Source of the DNA: Galaxea fascicularis
Taxonomy: Eukaryota; Cnidaria; Anthozoa; Scleractinia; Euphylliidae
Reading direction: 5' to 3'
DNA: 64,000 nucleotides
Assembly (NCBI GenBank): GCA_948470475.1
Contig: OX419337.1
Coordinates: forward strand, 38,965,005 to 39,029,004
The notes beneath the pieces are model-generated. The model saw nothing but the letters and a program-made list of their open reading frames with translations, was not told the origin of the DNA and ran no database searches. Made by a program: the position numbers and the translations under genes. This document shows positions 40,345 to 52,800 of this stretch, one piece after another; positions within the stretch are counted from its first letter, which is position 1, and every line of letters begins with the position of its first letter.

Positions 40345-41170
40345 TGCCACAGCATAAAACTGTGACTTTTAGCACCATGTACACCTGAATTAATTAGGCC
40401 ATTTTACATGTGTTTCCCAGACACCTTTGGATGGCTTATTCTTGGGTCTGTCTCTCCAAATCTTAATTACCCTTTTTTTGTTTCTTGTGCCCTTGTTCAT
40501 CAAATGTGTTTAAGTATGTGTGCTTTAAATACACGTGTCCACTTTTTTTAGGCTCGTGGCTCTTTTCGCAACAACGCATACCCAGTGTTGCCCTTTCGCG
40601 TTCTACGCCAAAGTCGCTAACAGAGGGGCTTGAATTGAAGCAAACACAAGCAGCCCAGGTCACTGAATTTAGTGTTTTTCACTAAAGAAGGCCGGATATT
40701 CTGCAATCTAGTCATTGGTCCTTTGCAGTGAAATACTTCAAACTCCCCGGTAGCTATTCTAGCCATTTACGTTTTGTTTCTGTAAACTCGCTCGCTGGTA
40801 CGTTAAAAGAAACGTCGATTTCGTTTACAGTTTCTCGTTTGTCTTACATTAGTAAAGGGCGAAAATGTTGGGGCTCGTGTACAGGAAGGTATGACGGTGA
40901 TGTTATCCCCTGCAAAAATGACTGACGCTGCGGTGATCTCTTCTGAATGGGTACCAAGCAACCCGCACATTCACTGGCAGTTGTCAGTATTGGATGCCAC
41001 CGGAATGTTTTGTTCACTTGGGATAAGTCTTTATTTGGCGTCCTTTTGTGGTCTGTCTTTTGTTTTACGTCATTTGTGCTTTGTTACCTGCAGAATATCG
41101 TTGCGTGACGACGCGTTTCTATAAAGTGCTGAAACAGGCTAAACTCATTTCAAAGGAAAACACGAAAGCG
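40345..41170. other. Intergenic region upstream of UGT gene 2
   Basis: Presumably holds the promoter and 5' UTR of UGT gene 2. I see no TATA box I would trust and no other gene. Confidence 0.4.
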
Positions 41171-44100
41171 ATGATGGTATCGTTGGCTTTGCTTCTGGTA
41201 TTGCTAGCCGTCAACCCTGTTTTGTCATCCCGGATTGCTGGTTTTCATGCTGTTGGAGGCTCACAGTACATTAACACCAGACATACTTTGGAGGAACTGG
41301 CATCTCGTGGCCATGAGGTAACGTAACTTGCTCATATGTATAAACAAATGTTGGCATCTTTATAACTCGTGTTTGAGCTGATGAAATGCCCCACTCTTTC
41401 GTAAAATCAAAGATGCTCTTTGTGTGTACCTGAAAGAAATAATATAACCTAAGTTTTCAAGCTTCTAACTCTTTGCCAGAGGAGAGAGTTCATACATTGA
41501 TGATAATACGTGATGATGATATTAAATATGCTGAACCACTCATCCGAGAGACGTGCACTGAGGGACATCTCATAGTGAAGGAAGGCTTAGCGTTGCTACC
41601 AATAAAAAAATGGAATTTTTTATATTACAAAATTGGTGGTATTATTTGTTTCAACTATCAGCGGGTTAAGATTCAAAATTTAACTGGATTTGGATAAGGT
41701 CACTGTTTCTCGCGATTTTGACAGCTTGAGTACATAACCGTACTGTCACCAACATTTTGTTCTCTTCCCCTTCTTTTAACTTCTCTTCCACCTTTTTCCA
41801 AAGAAGTAAGAAATAAACACGAATTACGTTATAACAGCTTTTGAGGGGATAACAAGAGCTAAATGTGTGAAGTAAACGAGAAAAATAAAAGACATTTGAG
41901 ATGGGTTTACAATAAGCTGACATGTCTATTTTCGCATCCGTGACACGTCAGATTTGACACGGTGGATTTGACTGCGTTGTCGCTTTCTATTATTTGGGGG
42001 GTGGGGGAGAGGGGTTAGTCAACAAAGTTTTATTTTGGTATGCTCCACCCTGAGGTCCAACCCCCTTAACCTTTTATAAACCGTTTTTAACAGAAAAGGT
42101 ACCCCTATCGTATACTTTCCATCAAATGATACTACCCCTTTAACATACCTACTCAAAAACACTTTCTGCTAAAACCAAAGAGACGAAATTATGACTGACA
42201 CTAAGGGAGAATATCAATCGTTACCGGAAGAGATGAAAAATACCTCTATGATAGATTTCCCTACACTTTCATATCCTTTATTTTGTGAAATCTGTACCCT
42301 TTTACACCTGAAGCCTGAAATAGGTACCCCTAAAACTCCACTCACTCCCTGGTGTTAAGCCATGAATGGTTTACCTTTGCATTGTAATGAAAGTATAAAA
42401 AAGTACAGTTTTGTAAATGTGCAATATAAATCTTAAATCTTATTATTATTAGCAGTATTATTATTATTATTAGTAGTAGTAGTATTATGGCATTTTGATG
42501 TTTGGATCCAATTTCATTTCAAATTAAAAAAAACTCACTCACTTGCTGGTGGGGGCGGGGGGACATAATGGTGTAAACTGAAAGATACACTTTATTGACA
42601 CTTGCCATTTTGTTTACTTGTGAGTGAACCTTTTTTATTCATCTAAGTTAGTGAGTGTGTTTTTATTAATTTTCAGGTTGTCATGTTTGCCTCCTCCTCC
42701 CAAAAAATCAAACCCAGTGAGGAAGTTCCTCACAAGATTTATGAGGTGCCCTATAAACCTGGATTTCTTGAAAATGAGATGATACGGCATCAAATAGAGG
42801 GTCACCCATTACAGATGTTTTTTAGCATGAAAGAAATACTGGCCAGTTTATGTGAGGCTGTGCTAAACAACACAGAGATAATCAAAGAAATGACAAGCTT
42901 TGATTTGATTGTGTATGATGGTCTTTCCTTTTGTGGAGTGCTACTTGGTGAACATCTTGATATTCAAAGAGTGGAGCTTATACCAGTTGCACCAAATTCC
43001 CCCGCTAGTTTTACGCACATGGTTCCGATGCCCATCTCTTATGTTCCACAACTTCTGACAGGATTTACTGACAAGATGACATTTATGGAAAGGGTGTTCA
43101 ATTTGGGAGCTTACTTCTGTGGTAAAGCTATGCTGAATATCGCATTTGGTGCTTCAATGAATGCGTTAAAGGTTAAGTATAATATCAAACCTGAAAGAAG
43201 CTTTCAGGAGGCTGTGGCTGATGCTGAGATGTGTATAATAACAGCAGATTTTGCTCTGGAATATCCACAGCCTCTGTTGCCAGGTAAGTGAAACCTTAAC
43301 AGGAAGATAATGACAATCAAGTTTGACCCTTTAACCCTAAGATCAAACTCTAAATTCTCATTTGTTGCCTCTATGCATTTCCTATAGATGTGACAGGGAG
43401 AAATTGTTAAAATATCAAGCATATTCATCTTGTCTGATTATGACCTTAATTCTCAGGAACCCTCCGTTTTATAAAGCGTTGATATTACGAGAAAAAATTT
43501 GATGCTGATCACTCTTAGGGTTTAAAGGATTAATTGAGTCAATCATTGCACTGAAACTCAGTGATGTGGAATGCAGTCCATGAAGTCTTAAACTTCAAGG
43601 TTGGCCTCTGTGTTACTTATAGAGGTGGCGAATGGTAAAATCCGAGACTCGCCGAGAGGCCGAGACCCTTGTTTGAAAATCCGAGACCGAGACCAAACAT
43701 TCCAGAGTTCGATACTGAAATAAATGCACTATAAACGAGACTTCGAGACTCTTCGCAAAGGCTGTCGAGATTTCGAGATCAGATGAAAAGTTTACGAGAC
43801 CCAAGATTTTAGAGGAACCATTCGTCACCCCTACTTATACTCTTGATCCCACCTTTACGTTTATTTGATGATTCCATTTTTGTCATTGTAACTAATTTTG
43901 GAACCTTAACAATATTGTTGCATAGTCCAAATTTGATACCTTTTTGCCTGCTTGCTACTGTTATGTATTGTTTTTCTCTGCAGGTTTTCCTTCCCTCCAT
44001 ATTTTCCTTAGCTTAAGTGGTAGACCTCTTCTTCTTTCTTTTTAAATGAAATTGATTAAGTTACCAGATTTTTTTGCCATTTGTAGTTCACATTGAAAAC

Positions 44101-47100
44101 TTGATGCTCTGGCAACCTTCAGTTTGGATTTTTGACATTTCTATTATTCATTTCACAGGTCAAGTTATGGTTGGACCACTGAATGTTAGAGACCCCAAAC
44201 CACTCCCTCCTGATTTGGAAGAATTTGTAAATGGTTCAGGGGAGCATGGTTTTATCATTGTTTCATTTGGATCAAATGTGGCTTCTATCCTTCCAAAAAA
44301 CGTTGTTGACATGTTAGCAACAGCTTTTGGGAGGCTAAAGCAGCGAGTTTTCTGGAGACTGAAAGGTAATATATGAAAACCATTAAGGTCTAAAAGCGGG
44401 GTGGTAACGAGGTATATGAGATCAGGGATCACAGCCCCAGGATCTGGGATCGGAGACCCGTTATCTGGGATCACAGTCCCAGGATCAGGGATCACAAGTC
44501 ATTGGATCAGGATTAGCAAATTTTAGTGGGATCAGGGATCAGACCTTGACAGTTACGTTTTTGGGTTCAAGGGTCAGAATTTTCCCGGGAATTTTGGGTC
44601 AAAAAATGGGATCAATGATGATAATATTTACCTGGTTATGACCTCGCTAAAGGTTCCATTTTGTAACTAGTATAAAAGCAAAAGTCTCACACAGCGTATT
44701 AATTTGTAAGCTGCCACATGGTTTAGCTTGAACAGGTACACAGCCGGCTATATTGAATTCCTGAATGTCATTTCTCGCAGATACCGTTGACTAGTCTCCC
44801 ACCTTCCGTACTAAGCCGCAGGCGTAAAAGGAGAGGGGGATTGGGGGCAAGAAAACACGAGAACAATGGTGGACACTGGGGAGGAGTTTTCTCTTGTTTT
44901 CTCTTTCCCAATTCCCCTTCCCTTTGATGCCTACCAAGCAAGCTATTCGTATGGGACAATGAACCACCCGGCCTCCTGTACGGATCACCAAATCTCCCTG
45001 TCTTCCATACGCGGTACTAAATCTCCCGAATAAGAGTGACCTGGGAAGCTCAGTAGTTTCGGAATCCAACAAACATCGGCTCACTGCTGCATTTTCATGG
45101 ATGGTTTACCCGATCTACCCAAACTTTTACGGAATCCAAAGAAAATTAAATTCGTTTATCTCATTGTTGTCGTTATTTACCTAGGGGAAGACTGGGGCTG
45201 GGACGAGTTATGGGCTCGTGGATTAGGTCAGTGCATTAATTTGGTGGGGAGGGGGCAGGAGGGGCTTGGCGCAAGAGAATAGCGTCTACGCCACAACTAT
45301 TGGAAGATATTTGGTCAGATTTAAGCTGCTTTTCGGCTTTCCAGTCATGATTTATGGGGAAAATCTACTTGTCCATGGGATGTCTAACTGGGCAATGTTT
45401 TCATTATGATTCTGCCAATATCTAACAAGCTGTGCCAAAAAAATTCCCATCCGTCGTAAAGCGCCATGTGTCTATTTTAGAGAAATGAACGAGGAATGTT
45501 TTAACTAATCGTGGAAACAAGGAGAGAACGCTCTATCAGTTTCCTACGAAATCTCTACGTTGCATTTGTGGCTTCATCATGATGTACCGCCACTGTTTCC
45601 AAACATATCTTCCAACGAATCTCCCGCTCACCCGTACGGGTCACCAAATCGATTTGGGGTCTTAGTTCCAAAAGAAACAAACATCTAAATTAGAATCTTC
45701 CAAAAATCTAAATTTTGATGTATATTTAGGCTAATCTGCCACAAGCCTTCAACGGGAAACCAAATAAAATACGTTTTTATCGTCATCGCCACCATTTGCG
45801 ATGGCGATTGTTGGGACTATTTTAATTGAGGACGTTGATTTTGTTTGTAGGAGTTCTCCCCCTGCCTTTGACTGAAAGTGAAATGATCTTTAGTTTGAGC
45901 AGCTGCAAAAGTATTAATGGCATTAGAAGATTCTCCGTCTATTCGGCAAGCCGTGCTCGCAATTAGCCTGTCAGTAAAAGTTTTGAGTTATGACTGTATC
46001 AAATTAGACCTCCAAGAAACGGCATTTTTCTGAACGAAGCTCTGCTTCCGTTGATGTGAAAAGACCCCCAGAATGCCACAGGGAAGCTCTCCCTACGTCA
46101 TGAAGCCTGTTACAGTCCCCCCACATATTTGATACAAAATACTAAGCACGAATTCTGCCCTCTCTTGCAGGCTATATCCCTTCGTTCCTCGCTTCTAACA
46201 TAAAAATAGTGGAGTGGTTGCCTCAGAATGATCTTTTGGCCCACAAGGACATCAAAGCTTTTGTCTCCCATGTGGGACACAACAGTGTTTACGAGTCTGC
46301 GTATCATGGGGTCCCTCTGGTGGCTTTTCCATTGTTTGGCGATCAGCCTGCTAATGCTAAGAAGGTGGAGCATTTTGGTTTTGGTGTAACCGTGAATTAT
46401 GAAAGCAGTGACGCTCAGAAAATGTTTGAAGCCATTGAACGTGTGACTACAGAACCAAGGTAATTGTCCGGCTTTTTTACTGTTAGGTGTTTCCTCATAC
46501 CTGAAAGCTACTCTTCTTCGACGAATCAAAACCATGTACCAGTTGTGTTGCTTGACAGTCTTTTGCTCGGTCGGCAAAGCACCGAACAGTCTTGATTCCA
46601 TAGCGTTCATAAGTCCTCACATAATTTGCTTCGACTATGATTTTAAGCTTTCTAGTGAAACAGTAAAGACGACAACACACTGGAATAATAAAGTAGGAAC
46701 AGAATAGGCCTGAGAGGAAAAGATGGTTTGCTCTTTGCAAAATAAAGAGCTTGACTAAAATTGCTCAAGGTTCCTCCAAAGTACTCCAAACGCGAGAGTG
46801 TACAATTCTATCCAAGGGGGGAAGTTGCAATGAGATAAACCCTATGCGAAACACCAACCCATGAAACAAGGCGAGACCACTGACAAAACTGGGAGCTCGG
46901 TGTCCTACTCTCTGGGATAAGTCAGTGTGTGGTCTTCTTCAGTCATTGTATGGGTAGCAAAATAAAATTAAGTTTAAGGCGACCATGTGGCTAAAGAAAA
47001 TAGTCGAGAATAAACTTCTCCGAAATAGGGTTTCTCGCATTAATACCGCGAGGTGTTAAATTGAAATATATTGCTTTTGTGCCTAAGGTTCAAAGCGAAG

Positions 47101-47370
47101 GCAATGCATATTTCCGCTTTGATGAAGGATCGTCGACGCACTCCTCTGCAAGAAACCGCTGACTGGATAGAGTATGTACTCAGACATGGTGGAGCCCGGC
47201 ATCTCAGAGCTCAAGTGTTTAACGTCCCTTGGTATCAGTACTACTTGCTTGATGTCATAGCTTTTCTTGTTGCCGTGGTAACCGTGGTTGCGATGGTGAT
47301 AATGATGGCATGTAGATGCCTGTGTCGCCTGTGCTGTAAAAGGAGTGGGACCAAACCTAAGAAGGAGTAA
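41171..47370 (+). CDS. UDP-glycosyltransferase gene 2 of the cluster
   Basis: Five exons: 41171-41317, 42677-43283, 44159-44365, 46171-46459, 47088-47370, with junction phases 0, 1, 1, 2 as in the neighbours. Signal peptide, GGSQYINTRHTLEELASRG, then FDLIVYDG in the acceptor domain. The donor site is VSHVGHNSVYESAYHGVP with PLFGDQ. A transmembrane helix and a Cys-rich cytosolic tail end KPKKE (ER retrieval). All splice sites are GT-AG; the last acceptor is AAG. The gene is intact. Gln stands where the general-base His is normally found in GSH(Y/W), so its chemistry may differ or be lost. Family role: conjugation of UDP-sugars to lipophilic molecules at the ER. Confidence 0.88.
44395..44560. 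repeat. Degenerate GGGATCA-type minisatellite in UGT-2 intron 3
   Basis: Repeated words GGGATCA, GGGATCACAG and CCAGGATC at irregular spacing. Confidence 0.5.
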
Positions 47371-49839
47371 AGACCGGAACTGCCTGATTGTACTTGATGT
47401 CGTGTTCTGTTCTGTCAATTCACTGAATATTTTGTTTGTTTGTTTGTGTGTTTGCTACAACCAGTTGCAAAATTGTTGAGACATTCGCCATCAAAAACGT
47501 CTCTTCTTTCTCTAAAACGCTGCCGCCAACAAATCTGTGAGATACAATACACACCCCCTCCCTCTCCCCCTTTCAAAGTTGTTCCTCAAAGTTTCGAGCA
47601 TGGTGCTGCACCGTTAACAACATTAGAGGGGGAGGGGGAGGGAAAGCGGAAGATCATGGAAACGTCATTCAAGGCCAAATGGCGTACAGTGTCTCAAGTA
47701 TTTTTGCAACTCGTTGTAGCTCTTTATTTCATTGAACTGATGGCAATGGATCTTACCGGCTCTCAACGATTACACTAACAATTCTAGATCTAGTAATAAA
47801 CACTTTCAATGGAAGGACTTTTTAGCCACGAACAATAAGAGCAAAGATCAATTTCATTTCAAATTACGTGTAAAGGTTTTTCAATTTCGCCCGATTTTTT
47901 GCTTGCGATGGTGATGCGATTTTTTTTTACAGTAGACTCAACAAAATTACTCAATTCTGATTGGTCGAGGGTAGTACAATTAATCCCAATCTATCAAGTA
48001 ATTGAATGATTTTGTTGAATGTACTATAAAAGAAAATCGTACGACCTTCTCGTACAGTACGCCAAAAGTACGCCAAAAGGCTCGTGCAATTTTGAGAACT
48101 TTCAAAATCACGAGTATCTATTAATCCCGAATTGTACTCGAGGTCGTGCGATTTTCTTTTCAAATATTCGGGTCGCCTGCGCGCGGTGAAAATCGCTCGT
48201 GTAGTCGCGGCTTTAGTTTTAACTATCTTTCTCATCGTCATTCTTTAATCCATCGTTGTTGTTATTCTGAATAACAAGTCATCCTCGTTCCCCGGGAGGG
48301 AGAGGTGAGACTTTTAAAGATATTGGTATGTTACCGAATATTTTCATTACTCCGCAGGGACCATTAAAAGGTGATACTGTTTAGGTGGCTGCTACATTTT
48401 TATTTGTAGCACAACATCATTACTGCTTTTCTACTGAGACGCTAACCTACCCTGAAGGTGTTGTGGTGAGGGAGGGGTGGGAAAGGCGGGAATAGAAAAC
48501 CGCAAAGGCCGTTCTTAATTAACAACAACAACAACACCTTTATTCGCCCTGTACTCAACTACATACATACACAATAAAAAGAAGACAATATTTATCTGTA
48601 CCCAATAAAGCCTGGAGCTGAAACAATCCTAAGATTTTCTAGCCAGTTCTCCAGATTTTAAAGTTCTAAAAAAATGAGTTAGAATCTATTTTCATGGAAG
48701 CAGTTTTAAAAGTACAATGTAATAGGAGAGAAAGAGTATATCCTTAAGTTATGTTTGATTATGTTGTGCAGACAGTAAAAAAAATGAAAAATGCCTTAAA
48801 TTTCCCGAGAAACAAGCATAGTAGTCATGCTACTCTTCAGGACACACTTCTTAGAACTTCCTCAAAACTTTATACGGCCCTGAATGCTTCATCCGTGAAG
48901 CTAAGCATTTGACAGTAACAGCGTGGTGCATTTTAACTTTCACTGAAATTCTTCAAGCGGTAACGGACGGTGCCGCATCATTACAGTATATGCATATGCC
49001 ATTGCAGTGGAGTGTCATTTAGGCAAGGGTTCAAATAAACTGCTGATGTATATGTGGTGTATTAACCCTTTAAATCGCTACATCGAAATTTAAATTGTTA
49101 TTTGTGGTCCCCTACACAATTGCTATACAACGATGCTGTCCTTAATTCTTATTATAAAATTTAACTTTCAAAGCAAACCACAACTGAGCGTGGATAGACG
49201 TGCTTACTTTCGACTCCTAAACAGAAGGATATTGCCAATCATAAGCAGGAGCCATGTCATAAATATCTACTGAGGAGAAACGAAAGAACATTTTAGTGGC
49301 CATTTTTCAAATTGAAAACGTATGATAAATTATAAGTTTGACGAGTTGGCTTCACCGAGAGGTCTCTGATTCTCTTGGCAGAGACGAAACATGCGTGTCA
49401 GACTAGGCATGAGATTATAAGTTAGTATATTATGTATTGTGTATTGTGTATAAATGATTGTACATAGTGTATATATTGCAATCGTGTAAGGTAATCTGCG
49501 TATGGGTGATCAAATTAAATAGCACCCTGGGCCCGGTTCGAAAGCCGATGAACATAATCCAGGATTAGCGTAAACTTTGGTTGCAGTTTTTAACTATTGG
49601 GTGAGAGTTGTTTTGACTCATTTTTGTTTTTCAGGATTGACTTCCCCTAATCTAAAATATTGCAGAATATCGACATTGAACAACGTTTGGGGAAAGAGAA
49701 ATAAGCTCCATGATTATTGGAGATCACGCGCGCTTAAAGAACGAGCAGGGACTGGGAAAAAAAGCCCAATCAATCTCATCCCCAGGGTCCTTACGGTTTT
49801 TGCTCGCTGTTGGCCAAGACGGGTCGAGGTAATCGCAAA
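47371..49839. other. Intergenic region between UGT genes 2 and 3
   Basis: No gene is seen. At 48515-48640 an (AAC)n tract is followed by ACACCTTTATTCGCC, which reads on the minus strand as the 3' end of a retroelement (AATAAAGGTG then TTG repeats). A purine/pyrimidine-rich stretch lies at 47555-47645. Confidence 0.45.
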
Positions 49840-52800
49840 ATGCTGGTTCCTTTGCAGTACATTTTCTGGCTCGTACTTATCTATCTGGTAGAATGTTCAT
49901 CAGCAGCCAAAATTTTGGGAGGCAATGCAGATGCACTTACCGGATCACATTACATGATGACTATAAAGTTGATGGAAGAGTTGGCTTCACGGGGTCACGA
50001 GGTAAGCTTACATTGTATTAATATGTCCTGTGTGTTTTTAAAATCTGCTCGGGCGTTAATGGAGTGTCTTTCTAAAATTTTTCTTAAATTATAAACTTTT
50101 CTAAAATTATAAACAGCGACTTTTCGTCCTGTTGGGCTTTTCCTAGACACGTTTTAGTTAACGTCAGAGAAATATCGAATTCGATGACTCTGCAAAATAT
50201 AAACTTAAGCTTAAGCTTACAGCAACAAAGGTCACGAACCAGAAATTTGACTTTTTGATCCACGTGCGACAATTTAAGGTTAAAAGCTAGCGCTTCGTAA
50301 GCATGTGGGAGCTTACAGAATGCAGATCACGAGGAAATTGCAGACTACTAAGATGATGATGGTGATGTTTATGATGATGATCACGATGGTGTTGACAAAA
50401 CCAGGATCGGATCGGATCGGATCGGATGGGACCGGACTGGCAAAACCCGGACCGAATCAAAGAAAGTCGGATCACAGAAATCTACAAAAAAGATATGTGG
50501 CTAAAAAATATTTAGCCAATTCAGGAGCCTTTGGCCTTAGTTGTATTCCTCATGTTCTCTGTTCCCTGCAACAAAATATCTACCCATTTCACCGATTTTA
50601 CTCCATGAAACATTTGCATGAGGAATTTTACAGACAACGCCAAGTTGTCAAGTTGTATTAATGTAATGATGGTTGTGAATGTCTTGTTGAAGCCATTGCA
50701 AATGATACGTTGTCTCATGACCACTGAATTGAATAATACCTGACTAAGGCAGTCGTGGCATTAAAAAGTTTTTGGAATCTTTGCACACCATGACTATTCC
50801 CAATGCGGGTGTCTCTTACAAGTCTGTTCACAGGACAATACAACAAACTTATTACCAAGAATTTTAAACTTTATTTCTATAATTTTGATTGTTTTGAATT
50901 CTTCACTACTTTATGGGAATTGTAAGCTCTTCTTTCATCATTTCACTTGTTGAAGACAGCAGTTTAGGCAGTCGAAAGCTTGTGTTTCATAAAATGTTTT
51001 TAACCAGCTAGAGCACAATTGAAAAGTTGCCATGATCCAACTTTCGCTCATCCCCTCCAGGTTTTTGTCAGATCCAATCCGATCTGATCTGATTAATCCG
51101 AATCATTCCAGTCTGATGTCAACAGCTGATTATGAATACAATTCAGGATTTTTATTTGCCATTGTAGGTATCCCTGGTGGTATCCTCAACTCAGAAGCTG
51201 AAACACAGTGGCAAGGTCACACACAAGGTTTATCAAGTACCATATGAAACTGGAATTTCAGAGTTAGTGGCCAAAGATTTTATTGAAAAAGGATTTGCCT
51301 CATGGGAAGTTTTGCAGAAATTGTTTGAAATAGAGAATGTGATGTGCGAATCCATGCTAAATAACACTGATTTTCTTGACAGCTTGAAAGATTTTGATTT
51401 AGTAGTTCATGATTCTGCAGCACACTGTGTAGTGCTACTTGCTGATTATTTAAATATCCAAAGAGTTGAATTTATGGCAGGACCTCCAAACAGCCCTTTT
51501 GGTTCATACTACATGGCACCAATGCCTTTATCGTATGTTCCTCAAATGATTCCTGGATATACAGATGAAATGTCATTCCTGCAGCGAATTGGTAACTTAG
51601 GAGGGTATGTTTTTGGACAAGTACTTTTATCTATGATAGCCCGAAATTTTAATAACATCAAGATTAAGTACAACATCAATCCTGAAAACTCATTCCAGGA
51701 AGCTACTGGCAAAGCTGAGCTTTTGTTAATTACTGCAGATTTTGCCCTGGAGTATCCTCAACCTTTATTGCCAGGTAACAAGTTAACTCTTACAATAAAT
51801 AGGCTGTATACTGCTTGCAATCCCTCTCTGAATAATCAACAGGCTGAGCTACTGACAACACTGTGAGACTCCACCTTGTTCCAAGGACTTTTCCCTTATC
51901 AGGGGACTTAAGAGCGAGGAGAAAATGAGAAGAGACTGGTGAGCCTTAGCTCTCCTAGTCTTCTTTGCCTTGTTTGGTTCAATTTTTGGATTTTTGTGGC
52001 CCAGTTGACAAACAGAAAGGGAATGCTAGCTCTCTTATTACTGACTCGGTTACAGCTTAACCACTTTGGTTGGCATGCAAAAGTGTTGTTAATTTCTTTC
52101 TTTCTTTTGTATTTTTTTTAAATACAATGTCTCGGCAATACAGTAATACTCTATTAAGCAACCACCTATTAAAGCCCCACCCCTCCCTTGCCCAATTAGG
52201 TGGCTGGTAATCAAAGTCCTGATGGTGGTTCTTCTATTGTTTTTCCCCCTATTAAGCAGACAGCCCCCATTAAGTGACCACTATCCACTTCCCAAGGAAT
52301 CGCCTACTTAATAGGGGTTTGGCTGAACTAGAAAATGATAATTACTTTGAGAACTCTAAGTGAATCAAAGTCTGCCCAAGGTATGCTGCTCAACGTATGC
52401 AGTGGAAAGTTTATGGCTGATGATTAGCTGATCACTGTGTTTAGTGTTTAAGAAAATGATACTACTAGAAAGGACAGTATATCAATCTTGATATCTGCAA
52501 TGCAGGACAAAAGTCTTGGGACAATTGCCGCTTTACCCCCTCCCCCCCCCCCCCATTACAATGTTGATTTTTAGCGGTTCCGAAAAAGCAGATGCGTCCA
52601 TCGACGGCTGGAATATTTCAACATTGTCTGGGGGGAGGGGGTTTCTAAAGGATGCAGTAAAAGAACAACATTCGTTTCTGTTCTACGGGGAGAAGTGTAA
52701 GTGAAATTTTCTAGTTTTCACTCAAGTTTGTCAAGTGTCCCAAAGTGTTATGACCTGCATTGTGGTTTTATGTTATAATACTATTCTAGGAAGATACATT

